This document shows, in pieces, positions 41,529-49,712 of a stretch of 64,000 nucleotides of DNA (the stretch's first letter is position 1; the number at the start of each line of letters is the position of its first letter). The notes beneath the pieces were generated by a model, which saw only the letters and a program-made list of their open reading frames with translations, did no database searches and was not told where the DNA came from. The position numbers and the translations under genes are program-made. Source of the stretch: Candidatus Acetothermia bacterium (GTDB taxonomy: Bacteria > Bipolaricaulota > Bipolaricaulia > Bipolaricaulales > Bipolaricaulaceae); contig JANLFW010000004.1 in NCBI GenBank assembly GCA_024653305.1, positions 1 to 64,000 of the forward strand, read 5' to 3'.

Positions 41529-41895
41529 GTGAGGGAGTTCTCGTTCATCCTCGGGAACAACCTCAGGCCGCTGGTGGAGGTGACGGCGGCGCTCGGCGCG
41601 GAGCACGTAAACCTGGAGGGGATCGCGGGTGTGACCGTCCTCGACGAGGGGGTCATCGCCATCGTGACCGACAACCCGGACAAGACCCGCAAGGTCCTCA
41701 AGGGGCTGGGGATCGAGTTCGAGGAACGAGAGGCGCTCGTGATGAGCCTCCCCACCAGCCGGGCCAACTCGCCACCCTCCTCGACCGCCTGTCCACCAAC
41801 GGGATCAACTCTCCTGCTGCGGCACCGTGGAGAAGAACCAGATCGTCACCCCAGACCAGGTGGAACGGACCAAGGCCATCTTGAGGATCCCGTAA
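41529..41895 (+). pseudogene. Tandem ACT-domain protein with two frameshifts
   Basis: The GTG at 41529 follows a good Shine-Dalgarno (GGAGGTGAT). About 75 residues read as a first ACT domain (VREFSFILGNNLRPLVEV...VIAIVTDNPDKTRKVL). The reading then shifts near 41753 (after a CCCC run), where the next frame reads NQPGQLATLLDRLSTNGIN, a second ACT domain. It shifts again near 41808, where the third frame reads GTVEKNQIV..DQVERTKAILRIP and stops at 41895. Each shift is explained by one missing base. The intact product would be a two-ACT amino-acid sensor of about 120 residues, fitting its place after ilvE. Decay and sequencing error cannot be separated. Confidence 0.75.
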
Positions 41896-42018
41896 CCCGG
41901 CTGGTCGAGGTCGCGAACATCGGGTGCCGGCCCCACAGGGCGTGCTTCCCCGCGGCGTGCGGAAGGACGGGTCTGGAAGAGTTATCCTTGGTTGGCTTCA
42001 ACATCGGAAAGGGAACCG

Positions 42019-43341
42019 TTGGTGCGCATCTTCGTCAGCCTCTTCTTCGCCACGGCGACGGCGCAGATCGGGCTTGGGATCATCTCCCCGATCTTGCCCC
42101 TTTACGCGAGGACGTTCTCGGCAAGCGGCCTCGCCATCGGCCTCGTGTTCGCCGCGTTCTCGGCGTCGCGGACCCTGTTCGGCCCGATCCTTGGCCGTGC
42201 CTCCGACCGCGTGGGCCGGAAGTCCCTGATCGTCGCCGGACTGGCGTCCTACACCGCGGTCTCGATCCTGTACACCCTGGCAGGGAACCTCTGGCAGCTC
42301 GGGCTGTTCCGGTTCCTCCAGGGGATCGCGTCGGTGATGGTCACGCCGCTTGCCCAGGCCTACGTGGGCGACCTCACCCCACGCGGGAAGGAAGGGCAGT
42401 ACACGAACCTGTTCTACTCGTCGCAGTTCATGGGGATGGCGATCGGGCCCGTTCTCGGCGGCGGGATCGGGGCGGCGTGGTCGTACGAGAGCGCGTTCTA
42501 CGCGATGGCGGCGCTGAGCATGGTCTCGCTCCTGCTCGTGGTGTTCACCGTGCCCGCCGACCGTCGGCTGCCCGCGGTCTCGCGCCCCTCTCGGATGGCC
42601 CCGATCCGTCAGGTGATCGCCCACGACGCGGTGAAGGCGATGATGACCTACGCGGCCACGCGCGGGTTCTGGCGCCAGGCGTTCAACACGTTCTACCCCT
42701 TGTACGCGGTGGCGGCGCTCAGCGCGGACGAGGCGAGCATCGGTTTGGTCCTATCGGTGTACATGTTCACCGAGGGGCTCCTGGAGATCCCGTTCGGGTT
42801 CTTGGCCGACCGCTATCCGCGCATGCGCCAGATCGTGGTCGGAAGCGGTTGTGCGCCATTGGCCCTGGTGGCGATCCCGTTCGTCGGCTCGACGTGGGGG
42901 GTGGTGCTTCTCGCGTTCGCGATGGGGGCATTCTCGGCTCTGGGCCGGGCGTCGCTGGTGGCGATCCGCACCGCGCTCGGGCGCACCTACGGGATGGGAA
43001 CCCTGGCCGGGCTCCAGGGGAGCGCGTTCGCGTTCGGGCAGATGTTCGGGCCCGTCGTGAGTGGAGCGGTGGTGGACGGCCTTGGGCTAGCCGCCGCGTT
43101 CCCGTTCGGAAGCGGCGTGGGCATGATTGGCACGGTGCTGGTCATCGCCTGGATGCGGCGCTGGCTGCGCAAGAACCCGGGCGACGCGGGGGGTGGCTCG
43201 GCGTCGCCTGGCGGCGACCCCATCCAAACCGAGCTTGCGAGATCCCAAGGGGCCGGAGGGAGGTGGCGGCGTGTCCGAGCAGGGCCTGAGCACGGCGTAC
43301 TTCCGATTCTATGCGGAGTTGAACGACTTCCTGCCAGCTGA
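42019..43341 (+). CDS. Major facilitator superfamily transporter
   Basis: The protein has about 440 residues and twelve predicted membrane helices. The loop 2-3 motif GRASDRVGRKSLI and its second-half counterpart GFLADRYPRMRQI are characteristic of MFS drug/metabolite carriers. The start is uncertain. TTG 42019 or GTG 42022 follow an AAAGGGA Shine-Dalgarno, and a TTG at 41992 lies only 3 nt after a -10-like TATCCT (41983-41988), so I prefer the later one. The 3' end overlaps the next gene by 71 nt in another frame. The substrate is unknown. Confidence 0.85.
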   Translation: MVRIFVSLFFATATAQIGLGIISPILPLYARTFSASGLAIGLVFAAFSASRTLFGPILGRASDRVGRKSLIVAGLASYTAVSILYTLAGNLWQLGLFRFLQGIASVMVTPLAQAYVGDLTPRGKEGQYTNLFYSSQFMGMAIGPVLGGGIGAAWSYESAFYAMAALSMVSLLLVVFTVPADRRLPAVSRPSRMAPIRQVIAHDAVKAMMTYAATRGFWRQAFNTFYPLYAVAALSADEASIGLVLSVYMFTEGLLEIPFGFLADRYPRMRQIVVGSGCAPLALVAIPFVGSTWGVVLLAFAMGAFSALGRASLVAIRTALGRTYGMGTLAGLQGSAFAFGQMFGPVVSGAVVDGLGLAAAFPFGSGVGMIGTVLVIAWMRRWLRKNPGDAGGGSASPGGDPIQTELARSQGAGGRWRRVRAGPEHGVLPILCGVERLPAS

Positions 43342-44050
43342 GCAGCGGCAGCGCACCATTCCCTACAGCTTCCCCGGTGCCCCGGCGGTGAAGGACGCCA
43401 TCGAGGCCCTGGGTGTGCCCCACGTGGAGGTCGACCTGATTTTGGTGGGCGGGGAGTCGGTGGGATTCTCGCACCGGTTAAGCCCGGGCGATCGGGTGGC
43501 CGTGTACCCGATGTTCGAGAGCCTGGACGTCTCCGGCCTCTCCCGGCTGCGAGGGAGGCCGCTCCGACGGCCCACGTTCGTCGTCGACGTCCACCTCGGC
43601 AAGCTCGCCCGCCTGCTGCGGCTCCTCGGGTTCGACACCCTTCACACGAACCACTACCAAGACGACGTGATCGTGGCCATCGCCGCGCGGGAGGGGCGGA
43701 TTCTGCTGACCCGCGATCGTGAGCTCCTGAAGCACAATGCTGTGACCCATGGGTACTGGATTCGCTCCACCCAGCCCGTGCAGCAAGCCCGGGAGGTGGT
43801 GCGGCGGTTCGACCTCGCCGGGCAGGTACAGCCGTTCCAGCGGTGCATGGCCTGCAACGGCCTTCTCAAGCCGGTGGCCAAGGCCGAGGTCCTGCCGCGG
43901 ATTCCGCCCCGGGTCGCGGCGTGGCGGGACGAGTACCTGCTTTGTTCAGGCTGCGGCAAGCTCTACTGGGAAGGCTCGCACTACCCCAAACTGGAGGCGC
44001 ACATCGCCCAGATCCTCGGGGAAGCGTCGGATCGGGCGGATGGAGGCTGA
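43271..44050 (+). CDS. Mut7-C RNase-domain protein with N-terminal ubiquitin-like domain
   Basis: From the GTG at 43271 (GGAGG 8 nt upstream) the protein has 259 residues. Residues about 5-90 form a ThiS/MoaD-like ubiquitin fold domain (FRFYAELNDFLP...FSHRLSPGDRVAVYP). Residues about 95-250 are the Mut7-C PIN-like RNase domain with FVVDVHLGKLARLLRLLGFDT, LLTRDRELL and a zinc ribbon C.AC...C.GC. This two-domain architecture is known in bacteria, and RNase function is predicted, not proven. Its start lies inside the MFS gene end. Confidence 0.9.
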   Translation: MSEQGLSTAYFRFYAELNDFLPAEQRQRTIPYSFPGAPAVKDAIEALGVPHVEVDLILVGGESVGFSHRLSPGDRVAVYPMFESLDVSGLSRLRGRPLRRPTFVVDVHLGKLARLLRLLGFDTLHTNHYQDDVIVAIAAREGRILLTRDRELLKHNAVTHGYWIRSTQPVQQAREVVRRFDLAGQVQPFQRCMACNGLLKPVAKAEVLPRIPPRVAAWRDEYLLCSGCGKLYWEGSHYPKLEAHIAQILGEASDRADGG

Positions 44051-44106
44051 TCGTCTCGATCACCCGCGCCGGGGCCCCACCAGGGCTCGATCACGGCGAG
44101 GTCTGG

Positions 44107-44763
44107 TCAGCGGGTGGGCAAAAGATAGAGGAAGATCGCGAAGTAGTGGCACATGCAGCCAGCGAGCACCATGAGGTGCCAGATCGCGTGGTTGAACGGG
44201 ACACGTTTCCAAGCATAGAACACGATCCCCAACGTGTATACGACGCCGCCGGCAAGCAGGAGCGCGAGCGCCCCCAATGGAATGTGGGCGAGCACCTGAT
44301 CAGAAGCCACGACCACCAGCCAGCCCATCACCACGTACGTGACCACCGAGAGCTTGCGCAGCCGCCCGAGAAAGACCGACTTGAACACGACACCGGCGAT
44401 GGCCATCGCCCACACCACCCCAAGGAGCGTCCAACCCCACGGCCCGCGCAGGCTGATCACCAGGAACGGCGTGTACGTACCGGCGATGAGAAGGTAGATC
44501 GCGGCGTGATCCACCACGCGGAAGAACGCCTTCACCCTGCGGTCGCGGAAGCCGTGGTACAGCGTGGACGCGAGGTGGGTGAGGACGAGGGTCGTCCCGT
44601 AGATGCTGAGGCTCGCGAGGCGCCAGGGGTCGCCCCCGCGCAGGGCGGCCAGGCTCACGAGGGCGGCGAGGCCGGCGAGGCTGAGGCCCGTCCCCACCGC
44701 GTGGGTGACCGCGTTCGCGATCTCCTCGCCCTCCGTGTACTCGGGTAACTCCGGGCTTCTCAT
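44107..44763 (-). CDS. Hemolysin III/PAQR-family membrane protein
   Basis: The 218-residue protein has seven predicted helices and the family marks: EEIANAVTHAVGTGLSLAG at the N terminus, STLYHGF with a conserved His near 70, DHAAIYLLIAGTYTPF in the middle and NHAIWHLMVL with His near 195. Bacterial hemolysin III (YqfA/TrhA) members are PAQR relatives involved in membrane lipid homeostasis; lytic activity is not general. The gene stands alone on the minus strand and converges with the Mut7-C gene. Confidence 0.93.
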   Translation of the reverse strand: MRSPELPEYTEGEEIANAVTHAVGTGLSLAGLAALVSLAALRGGDPWRLASLSIYGTTLVLTHLASTLYHGFRDRRVKAFFRVVDHAAIYLLIAGTYTPFLVISLRGPWGWTLLGVVWAMAIAGVVFKSVFLGRLRKLSVVTYVVMGWLVVVASDQVLAHIPLGALALLLAGGVVYTLGIVFYAWKRVPFNHAIWHLMVLAGCMCHYFAIFLYLLPTR

Positions 44764-44896
44764 GGCAGCATCAACGTTTTCAAGCTCCCTGGAGTCACTA
44801 TTTTACTGGAATGACACGGTCCATGGCCGTTTCCCCCTTGCGCGACGCGTTTTGACCGGAGTCCAACGCCCGTGTCCCGGCGCGCTCGGACGGATT

Positions 44897-46006
44897 TCAG
44901 GGTTCCGCAAGCGCGACCTCGCTGTAGCCCGATCGGCAGGGAGGCCCGGCGGTGTGCCACAGGCGGCGGGCGTGGAGGTCGATGATCACCGACAGGACCG
45001 TGTGGTACTGGGCGTGATCCGGGAAGGCCGGGCTCGGATGGCGGCATACGGAGTCGGGGAAGCCCAGGTGATCGCGGAGGAAGTCCTGCAGGGCCTCCGC
45101 AGCAATCGGTCCTTGGGCGGCGGCGTGGCCGAGGAGTTCGGTGAGCCGCGCCTGGCGGAGGTAGGTGGAGTGCCGCTCCTCAGCGAGCGGCTGGACGAGC
45201 CCCAGACGCTCTGGGGCCAGAAAATGGTTGGCGTGGACGAGGAAGCCTTGCTGCGGCTCCCACCGCAGGGCCCCGGTCGGGGCGCGCTCCAGGTCCACCG
45301 CCGCCCCCTGGCCGGGACGTCCGGCCTGCCCGAGGAGGAAGTTGGCCGATCCAGGAGATCCGTCTGACTCCACCGTTGCCACTGCCTCGTCCAAGGTGCG
45401 GGCGTTCAAGACCTGCCAGCACCGCACGTGGAACGGGACACCCTCCCGTTCCCAGCGGTCGAGGTGGGACACGAGGCCGGTCACGCATAGGCCCACCCCG
45501 GCCGAGTTGAGCCCGATCTTGCCCCCGGCGATCCCGGCCTCGGTGAAGCACAGGACTGCGAGGTCCTCCCCTCGGATCCGCAGCCACAGCTCGGCCACCC
45601 CGGGGAACCAGTCCCAGTTCTCCCCCAGGATCAGGTGTCCCTCCTGGACGTGCTCGGGCAGGGCAGCGAACGCGGTGCACGCGCTCCCGCCCAGCCCCTG
45701 GCGCACGAACTCCCCGTAGAAGAGCTCGTACCGGGCGTTGAGCGCCATCAGGGGGAGGAGGGGCAGGCCAGACCCGGCGGCCAAACCGCCAACCATCGCC
45801 GCGTAGCCGGAGAACCCCGTCCGGATGCGTTCGAGGTGGACCCGCGCCCGCCGCAGGACCTCGTCCCGCGACAGCCCCAGTTCGTCCCGAAACCGGCGGA
45901 AGTACAGGTCTAGGTTGTGCTCGATCAGGGCCTTGGCCCGGCGACCGTGCTCATAACCCACCTCGTACGGTTCGCCGGCCAGGTCGAGGACGGGAACGGC
46001 CCTCAT
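44897..46006 (-). CDS. C45-family acyltransferase (isopenicillin N acyltransferase-like Ntn hydrolase)
   Basis: The ATG at 46006 overlaps the stop of the upstream GNAT gene (ATGA) and gives 369 residues. The C45 pattern is clear: an N-terminal helical part, then GGSACTAFAA with C110 as the likely autoprocessed nucleophile, then LILGENWDWFPG, GIAGGKIGLNSAGVGLCVTGL and a C-terminal HTVLSVIIDLHARRLW. The family includes acyl-CoA:6-APA acyltransferase and various amide hydrolases. No signal peptide is seen. Pairing with a double GNAT hints at an acyl-modification pathway with unknown substrate. Confidence 0.88.
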   Translation of the reverse strand: MRAVPVLDLAGEPYEVGYEHGRRAKALIEHNLDLYFRRFRDELGLSRDEVLRRARVHLERIRTGFSGYAAMVGGLAAGSGLPLLPLMALNARYELFYGEFVRQGLGGSACTAFAALPEHVQEGHLILGENWDWFPGVAELWLRIRGEDLAVLCFTEAGIAGGKIGLNSAGVGLCVTGLVSHLDRWEREGVPFHVRCWQVLNARTLDEAVATVESDGSPGSANFLLGQAGRPGQGAAVDLERAPTGALRWEPQQGFLVHANHFLAPERLGLVQPLAEERHSTYLRQARLTELLGHAAAQGPIAAEALQDFLRDHLGFPDSVCRHPSPAFPDHAQYHTVLSVIIDLHARRLWHTAGPPCRSGYSEVALAEP

Positions 46007-46875
46007 CCCGTGCCTGCGAGGCTCTTCTCGAACTCGATCCACGCCGGCTGGCGCACGAACCCAAGCCGAACGTTGATCGCCAGCATCCGCTCGTTGGTGG
46101 TGGCATTCCACGTCTTGATCAGCCTGTAGCCGTGGTCCCGCGCGTACTCGATGGTCTTGAGCTTGAGGGCCACCGCCACCCCCCGGCCGCGGTACTCCCG
46201 CCGCACCCCGGTCAGGCCCTGATACAGGTGCTCCGGCTCCTCCTTGTTCCGGCTGAGGAAGCTCTCCCCGATGTAGCGGTCCCCGTCCTTGGCCACGAAG
46301 TACCCGTCGAGCAGGGTGTTGGGGTGCTCGATGAGGTTGCGTACGAACTCGTCCATGGGTGGGGGCGTGTACGGCGTGTGCGCGGGGACGTCGGCCATCG
46401 CCGTGGTGTGGAGATCGTACGCCTTCTCCAGCCACTTCGGGTCCCGCTCCTTCTCCTCGGCCAGGGTGGTGATGGTGATGCCCTCCCGATCCATGCGCTT
46501 GGTGTACCCCTGAAACGGGGCGAAGTCAAAGCTTTGTACGTCAAGGCGGGACTCCCAGCTTCGCATCGCCTCGCGGAACCCGCGGTTCTCGAGGAAGGCG
46601 ATGCTCCCGGGCATCGTCTCCCGGGCCGAGGTGTTGATGAGCACGGCCCCGAGCCCCAGAAGGTCGGCGAGGATCCGGTCATAGAGGAGGGTACCGATCC
46701 CCTGCCGTTGGTGGGCAGGGTGGACCTCGACCCACATCCAAAACCGCCCGGGATGGAAGCGGTGGGGCATGTGGTGGTAGACCCCGTGGCCCACGATCCG
46801 GCCGGCCACCTCCGCCACGTACCGCCGGAGCACGTACGCGGTTCCCGCAAATTCCCGGATATGGAGAGCGCACAT
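46003..46875 (-). CDS. Tandem GNAT-fold acetyltransferase
   Basis: The 290-residue protein has two GNAT domains. The first (about 1-135) has the acetyl-CoA loop in VHPAHQRQGIGTLLY. The second (about 140-290) has VRREYRGRGVAVALKLKTIEYA and ends in NVRLGFVRQPAWIEFEK. Both carry the Q/RxxGxG/A pyrophosphate loop, so both might bind acyl-CoA, although in similar double proteins only one is active. It is translationally coupled to the C45 gene. The substrate cannot be assigned. Confidence 0.88.
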   Translation of the reverse strand: MCALHIREFAGTAYVLRRYVAEVAGRIVGHGVYHHMPHRFHPGRFWMWVEVHPAHQRQGIGTLLYDRILADLLGLGAVLINTSARETMPGSIAFLENRGFREAMRSWESRLDVQSFDFAPFQGYTKRMDREGITITTLAEEKERDPKWLEKAYDLHTTAMADVPAHTPYTPPPMDEFVRNLIEHPNTLLDGYFVAKDGDRYIGESFLSRNKEEPEHLYQGLTGVRREYRGRGVAVALKLKTIEYARDHGYRLIKTWNATTNERMLAINVRLGFVRQPAWIEFEKSLAGTG

Positions 46876-46898
46876 AACGGCCTCTAGCGGTCGCCATC

Positions 46899-47756
46899 TT
46901 AGCCAAGGGCTTCGTCCCCCTCCACCGGAGGGGGGCCGTGGATGCCCCGGTATACGGTGCGCCGGGGAACTCCCAACCGCCGGGCCGTCTCGGCCCGCGC
47001 CTCCTTCGGGGTGAGGCCTTGGGCAAGGAGCCCGTGGTAGAGGTCGCGGACGGCCTCCGGGGTGGAGGGTGGGGTTGGCCGAGCGGAACCGATGAGGACC
47101 ACCACCTCCCCCTTCACCTCCCCGCGGGCCATCAGGGCCGCGTGGACCTCCTGAGCCGTCCCGCGCACGAACTCCTCGTGAAGCTTGGTGAGCTCCCGGG
47201 CCACCACCACCGGCCGGTCAGGGTACAGCTCGGCCAGGATGCCCAAGGTGGCCACGATCCGGTGTGGGGAGTCGTAGGCAACCGCGGTGCAGTCCAGGTC
47301 CCGAAGGCCTTCCAGTACCCGCCGGCGGGGCCCGATCGGGCGGGGAAGGTGCCCGAGGAACAAGAACCGGTCGGGGGGAAGGCCTGAGGCCACCAGGGCG
47401 GCCACCGCCGCGGTGGGACCGGGGATGGGCACCACGGGAATCCCTTCCCGAACACATGCCCGTACTAAGGGATACCCAGGGTCGGAAATGAGGGGGGTCC
47501 CCGCATCCGAAACGAGGGCTACATCCTTCCCTTCCCGGAGGAGGCGGAGCACCCCTTCCACCCGCTCCGCCTCCACCCCCTGGTAGAGGCTCGGGGCGAA
47601 CGGGGTGTGGATGCCGTAGTGGGCGAGGAGCCTCCGCGTGCGGCGGGAGTCCTCCCCCACGATCACGTCCACCTCGCGGAGGATCCGCAGCACCCGCAGG
47701 GTCACGTCTTCCAAGTTCCCGATGGGGGTGGAACAGATGTACAGGATACCGGCCAC
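46899..47756 (-). CDS. rsmI: 16S rRNA (cytidine1402-2'-O)-methyltransferase RsmI
   Basis: The 285-residue protein matches RsmI: LYICSTPIGNLEDVTLRVLRIL at the start, EDSRRTRRLL, VSDAGTPLISDPGYPLV and PIPGPTAAVAALVASGLP. A short C-terminal helix-turn-helix-like tail (KEARAETARRLGVPRRTVY) is also present in many members. It methylates the ribose of C1402 in 16S rRNA. The GTG start lies 5 nt after a perfect TATAAT on the minus strand and has no Shine-Dalgarno. It is divergent from prfB. Confidence 0.96.
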   Translation of the reverse strand: MAGILYICSTPIGNLEDVTLRVLRILREVDVIVGEDSRRTRRLLAHYGIHTPFAPSLYQGVEAERVEGVLRLLREGKDVALVSDAGTPLISDPGYPLVRACVREGIPVVPIPGPTAAVAALVASGLPPDRFLFLGHLPRPIGPRRRVLEGLRDLDCTAVAYDSPHRIVATLGILAELYPDRPVVVARELTKLHEEFVRGTAQEVHAALMARGEVKGEVVVLIGSARPTPPSTPEAVRDLYHGLLAQGLTPKEARAETARRLGVPRRTVYRGIHGPPPVEGDEALG

Positions 47757-47761
47757 GGCAG

Positions 47762-47767
47762 ATTATA
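47762..47767 (-). promoter_or_regulatory. -10 element of rsmI
   Basis: TATAAT (47767-47762) ends 5 nt before the rsmI GTG at 47756, too close for a Shine-Dalgarno, implying a leaderless transcript. I see no convincing -35. Confidence 0.5.
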
Positions 47768-47769
47768 GC

Positions 47770-47798
47770 TTGCGGTCTTTCCCGAACCGGGCTAAGTT
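47770..47798 (+). promoter_or_regulatory. Leaderless-type promoter of prfB
   Basis: TTGCGG (47770-47775), a 17-nt spacer and TAAGTT (47793-47798) end 7 nt before the ATG at 47806. There is no Shine-Dalgarno. The element overlaps the upstream region of the divergent rsmI, whose -10 lies at 47767-47762. Confidence 0.45.
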
Positions 47799-47805
47799 CC
47801 TTCTC

Positions 47806-48885
47806 ATGGAGCGGCTGCGCGACCTCAAGGAGCAATTGGAGCGCCTGGAACGGCGGCTGAACCTGGACGCGTTGCGAAAGCGGGTGGCGGTGATCGAGGC
47901 GGACATGGCCCGCCCCGGGTTCTGGGAAGACCGGGCGGCCGCCCAGGGCAAGGTCCAGGAGCTGGAGGCGGCCAAGGAGCGGCTGCAGGAGTTCAGGGCG
48001 CTCGTGGCCGAGCTCGAGGAGGCCGAGGTCCTGTGGCAGCTGGCGGAAGAGGAAGGGGACGAGGCGGCCAAGGCCGAGGCGGAGGGGCGCCTCACCGCTC
48101 TCGCCGAGGCGGTGGAGCGGGCCCGGCTCCAGTTCCTCCTCAGCGGCCCGTACGACCGCAACGACTGCTTCCTCGCCCTCAACGCCGGGGCCGGGGGGAC
48201 CGACGCCCAAGACTGGACGCAGTTGCTCCTCCGGATGTACACCCGATTTTGCGAACGCAATGGGTTCCAAGTACGGCTGGTGGACGAAACCCCTGGTGAG
48301 GAGGCCGGGCTCAAGTCGGCGACCCTGGAGGTGCGGGGGCGGTACGCGTACGGCCTCCTCCGGGGGGAGACCGGAATCCACCGCCTTGTGCGCATCTCCC
48401 CGTTCGATGCCGCCCGTCGCCGTCATACCTCGTTCGCCTCGGTCACCGTGACCCCGGTGGTCCCCGAGGAGGACGTGGACATCGCCGAGGAGGACATCAA
48501 AATCGATTCGTTCCGGGCCGGCGGCCCCGGCGGCCAGCACATGCAGAAGAACGAGACCGCGGTCCGGATCACCCACCTCCCCACGGGGATCGTCGTGTCC
48601 TGCCAAAACGAACGTTCCCAGCACCAGAATAAGCTGACCGCCCTCCGCATCCTGCGGGCGCGCCTGCGGGCCCTCCTGGAGAAGGAGCAGGCGAAGAAGC
48701 TCGAGGAACTGAGGGGGGAACTGGCCGACATCGAGTGGGGACACCAGATCCGGTCCTACGTGCTCCAGCCCTACCAGCTCGTCAAGGACCACCGCACCGA
48801 GGTCGAGGTGGGGAACGTCGAGAGCGTGCTGGACGGGGAGCTATGGCCGTTCATCTGGGCGTGGCTGGAGAGCGGTAAGGGCTAG
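47806..48885 (+). CDS. prfB: Peptide chain release factor 2
   Basis: The 359-residue protein has the RF2 stop-codon tripeptide SPF (RISPFDAARRR) and the peptidyl-hydrolysis motif GGQ in AGGPGGQHMQKNE. A coiled-coil N-terminal domain (about 1-110) precedes them. RF2 recognises UGA and UAA. Most bacterial prfB genes need a +1 frameshift at an internal UGA near codon 25. Here the frame runs through that region (RRLNLDALRKRV) without any stop, so no autoregulatory frameshift is needed. The start at 47806 is fixed by a leaderless-type promoter 7 nt upstream. Confidence 0.96.
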   Translation: MERLRDLKEQLERLERRLNLDALRKRVAVIEADMARPGFWEDRAAAQGKVQELEAAKERLQEFRALVAELEEAEVLWQLAEEEGDEAAKAEAEGRLTALAEAVERARLQFLLSGPYDRNDCFLALNAGAGGTDAQDWTQLLLRMYTRFCERNGFQVRLVDETPGEEAGLKSATLEVRGRYAYGLLRGETGIHRLVRISPFDAARRRHTSFASVTVTPVVPEEDVDIAEEDIKIDSFRAGGPGGQHMQKNETAVRITHLPTGIVVSCQNERSQHQNKLTALRILRARLRALLEKEQAKKLEELRGELADIEWGHQIRSYVLQPYQLVKDHRTEVEVGNVESVLDGELWPFIWAWLESGKG

Positions 48886-48927
48886 CACTCTCGTCACGCA
48901 TCGCCCTCACGCGTGACGGGTCACCGG

Positions 48928-49569
48928 TCAAGGTCCGCCGAGGAAGGCGAGGATGCCCTGCAAGATGCCGCGGGCGACCTTTCCCTGGTACAGGGACGAG
49001 GTAAGCCGATCGCGTTCCTCGGGGCAGGTGAGGTAGCCCACCTCCACCAGCACCGCCGGGAGCTTGGTGCGGCTGAGGTACAGGGGCTGGGATCGCACGC
49101 CGCGGTCGGTGGCCCCGGTGGCGCGTACCAGCGCCTGCTGGACCTCGGCCGCCAAGCGAAAGCTCGGGTCGTCGGGCCGGCGGGTGCTGTCCACCCACGT
49201 CTCCACCCCGCAGATCCCCTTGTCCGCGGACGCGTTGGCGTGGATGGACAGGTACAGGGCCGCCCCCACCTGGTCGGCCAGGCCGACCCGGTCTTTCAGC
49301 TCGACGTACCGATCGGAGGCCCGGGTCAGGACCACCTCCAGCCGCGGCTCCCACCGGGCGAGGGCAAAGAGGTGCAGGGCAATGGCCAGGTTCACGTCCT
49401 TTTCTTTCACCCCGGCCACGACCGCGCCCGAGTCGTGATCACCGTGTCCGGCGTCCACCACCACCACGACCGCGCCCGGTCGGGTGAGGGGTTGGCGGAG
49501 GCTTCCGGTGAGGCCGAGGGTGAGGAGGAACAGGATCACCACCAGGACCAGCACGTGCAGCCGCGGCAT
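48928..49569 (-). CDS. N-acetylmuramoyl-L-alanine amidase (Amidase_3)
   Basis: The 213-residue protein has an N-terminal signal or anchor helix (about 5-24). The zinc amidase motifs follow: VVDAGHG (first His), the Glu in VKEKDVNLAI, the IHANAS His, and the catalytic Glu in VLVEVGYLT. It cleaves the amide bond between MurNAc and the stem peptide in the envelope. No SPOR, LysM or AMIN domain is present. A 42-nt gap with an 8-bp inverted repeat (48892-48899 and 48911-48918) separates it from the convergent prfB. A TAGCAT -10 lies 6 nt before the ATG. Confidence 0.92.
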   Translation of the reverse strand: MPRLHVLVLVVILFLLTLGLTGSLRQPLTRPGAVVVVVDAGHGDHDSGAVVAGVKEKDVNLAIALHLFALARWEPRLEVVLTRASDRYVELKDRVGLADQVGAALYLSIHANASADKGICGVETWVDSTRRPDDPSFRLAAEVQQALVRATGATDRGVRSQPLYLSRTKLPAVLVEVGYLTCPEERDRLTSSLYQGKVARGILQGILAFLGGP

Positions 49570-49575
49570 GGCCCG

Positions 49576-49604
49576 ATGCTACGGGGGCCATGGCGAGCCT
49601 GCCA
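49576..49604 (-). promoter_or_regulatory. Leaderless-type promoter of the amidase gene
   Basis: TGGCAG (49604-49599), 17-nt spacer and TAGCAT (49581-49576) end 6 nt before the ATG at 49569. The -35 hexamer is the same as that before dnaX. Confidence 0.45.
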
Positions 49605-49661
49605 GGCGGGGTGTCCGCTCTCCGGCGTACCCGTGTGGGGACGGGGGTGGAAAGGGTGCTC

Positions 49662-49712
49662 TTGACGGGGAGGGTGAGCCGGGGTAGAGTTTCAGTTTGA
49701 AAATGAGTATCG
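49662..49712 (+). promoter_or_regulatory. feoAB promoter with Fur-like box over the start codon
   Basis: TTGACG (49662-49667), 17-nt spacer and TAGAGT (49685-49690) form a good promoter. Immediately downstream, 49698-49712 matches the Fur 7-1-7 consensus TGATAATNATTATCA at 11 of 14 defined positions. This box covers the expected transcription start and the first codons of feoA, an ideal site for iron-dependent repression. No fur gene is in the window. Confidence 0.55.

Noticed and set aside
41229-43289. Very long plus-strand frame spanning ilvE end, the ACT region and the MFS gene as one fusion protein
   Set aside because: Only the first ACT domain is real in this frame. The rest is shifted reading of ilvE and MFS, and genuine starts with SD sequences lie inside.
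48892-48918. 8-bp inverted repeat between prfB and the amidase gene as a bidirectional terminator
   Set aside because: The loop is 11 nt and no T-tract follows on either side. It may be chance, so I note it only in the amidase entry.
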